A stretch of DNA of 64,000 bases from an uncultured Eggerthella sp. (lineage in GTDB: Bacteria > Actinomycetota > Coriobacteriia > Coriobacteriales > Eggerthellaceae), in assembly GCA_900542065.1 (NCBI GenBank), contig UQLU01000001.1, positions 1 to 64,000 of the forward strand, written 5' to 3'. The notes under the pieces were generated by a model. The model was not told the origin of the DNA. It made no database searches and was given only the letters and a program-made list of their open reading frames with translations. Position 1 is the stretch's first letter. The number at the start of each line of letters is the position of its first letter. Below, piece by piece: positions 63,987 through 64,000 of this stretch. The translations under genes were made by a program, and so were the position numbers.

Positions 63987-64000
63987 ATGAGTTACGTCGA
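63987..64000 (+). CDS. 5' end of a gene cut by the window edge
   Basis: ATG 63987 preceded by GAGGAGGA, the best ribosome binding site in this area, starts a frame reading MSYV before the window ends. Nothing can be said of its product. Confidence 0.6.

Noticed and set aside
1..64000. CRISPR arrays, prophage, insertion sequences, rRNA operons
   Set aside because: No regular direct-repeat arrays, transposase, integrase or rRNA sequence were seen.

Overview
The window reads as a stretch of core chromosome from an actinobacterium, most likely class Coriobacteriia (low-GC members such as Atopobiaceae or low-GC Eggerthellaceae relatives); the genus is not settled. Reasons: actinobacterial hallmarks (FtsE ending in RGVYG, a SepIVA/DivIVA-like protein between coaD and the yceD-rpmF pair, a SARP/BTAD regulator) sit beside features common in Coriobacteriia and Firmicutes (split transketolase, glyQS-type glycyl-tRNA synthetase, PPDK with its regulatory protein, yloU-yloV-recG order). 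Most of the window is moderately AT-rich. The first ~900 bases are clearly GC-rich and differ in codon use.

Layout. 1-985: GC-rich block with a DtxR-type metal regulator, abutting the 3' end of guaA, a known integration hot spot. 986-2611: guaA (-). 3164-5926: a large P-loop/SARP regulator. 6152-12077: secA, prfB, split transketolase. 12133-19314: ftsEX, ctpA, RNase R, an M42 peptidase, smpB and a small acidic protein, then three terminators. 19650-28141: rpmB (-), then the envelope/lipid and DNA block gls24-fakA-recG-rsmD-coaD-sepIVA-yceD-rpmF-plsX. 28188-37527: rnc-smc-ftsY-ffh-rpsP-khpA-rimM-trmD-lepB, a ribosome-biogenesis and protein-targeting run. 37562-44282: glyQS, then ppsR-ppdK. 44283-49768: a more accessory stretch with a CCG-type Cys-rich protein, a Ser-rich lipoprotein, tmRNA (ssrA, -), a nucleoid-associated protein and an orphan MetQ lipoprotein. 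49769-53428: L,D-transpeptidase, tRNA-Arg, murI, rdgB, tRNA-Pro, tRNA-Gly. 53629-59946: two-component system (-) divergent from pstSCAB-phoU, a phosphate-response module. 60031-64000: argF, a class IV aminotransferase, argS and the first codons of another gene.

How the parts work together: protein export and insertion (SecA, Ffh, FtsY, LepB), trans-translation (SmpB, tmRNA, RNase R), cell division and wall (FtsEX, CtpA, SepIVA-like, L,D-transpeptidase, MurI, D-amino-acid transaminase) and phosphate uptake are each represented by several partners in one window.

Most unusual observations: a PstS whose two halves are in circularly permuted order; a release factor 2 with SPT where SPF is expected, in a window where only about 3 of 54 genes end in TGA; a GC-rich block ending at the guaA 3' end; a nested ~120-nt palindromic RNA-like element between secA and prfB; a degenerate CCG-domain protein; and a dense palindromic element beside the tRNA pair. 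I found no CRISPR array, transposase, integrase or prophage genes.
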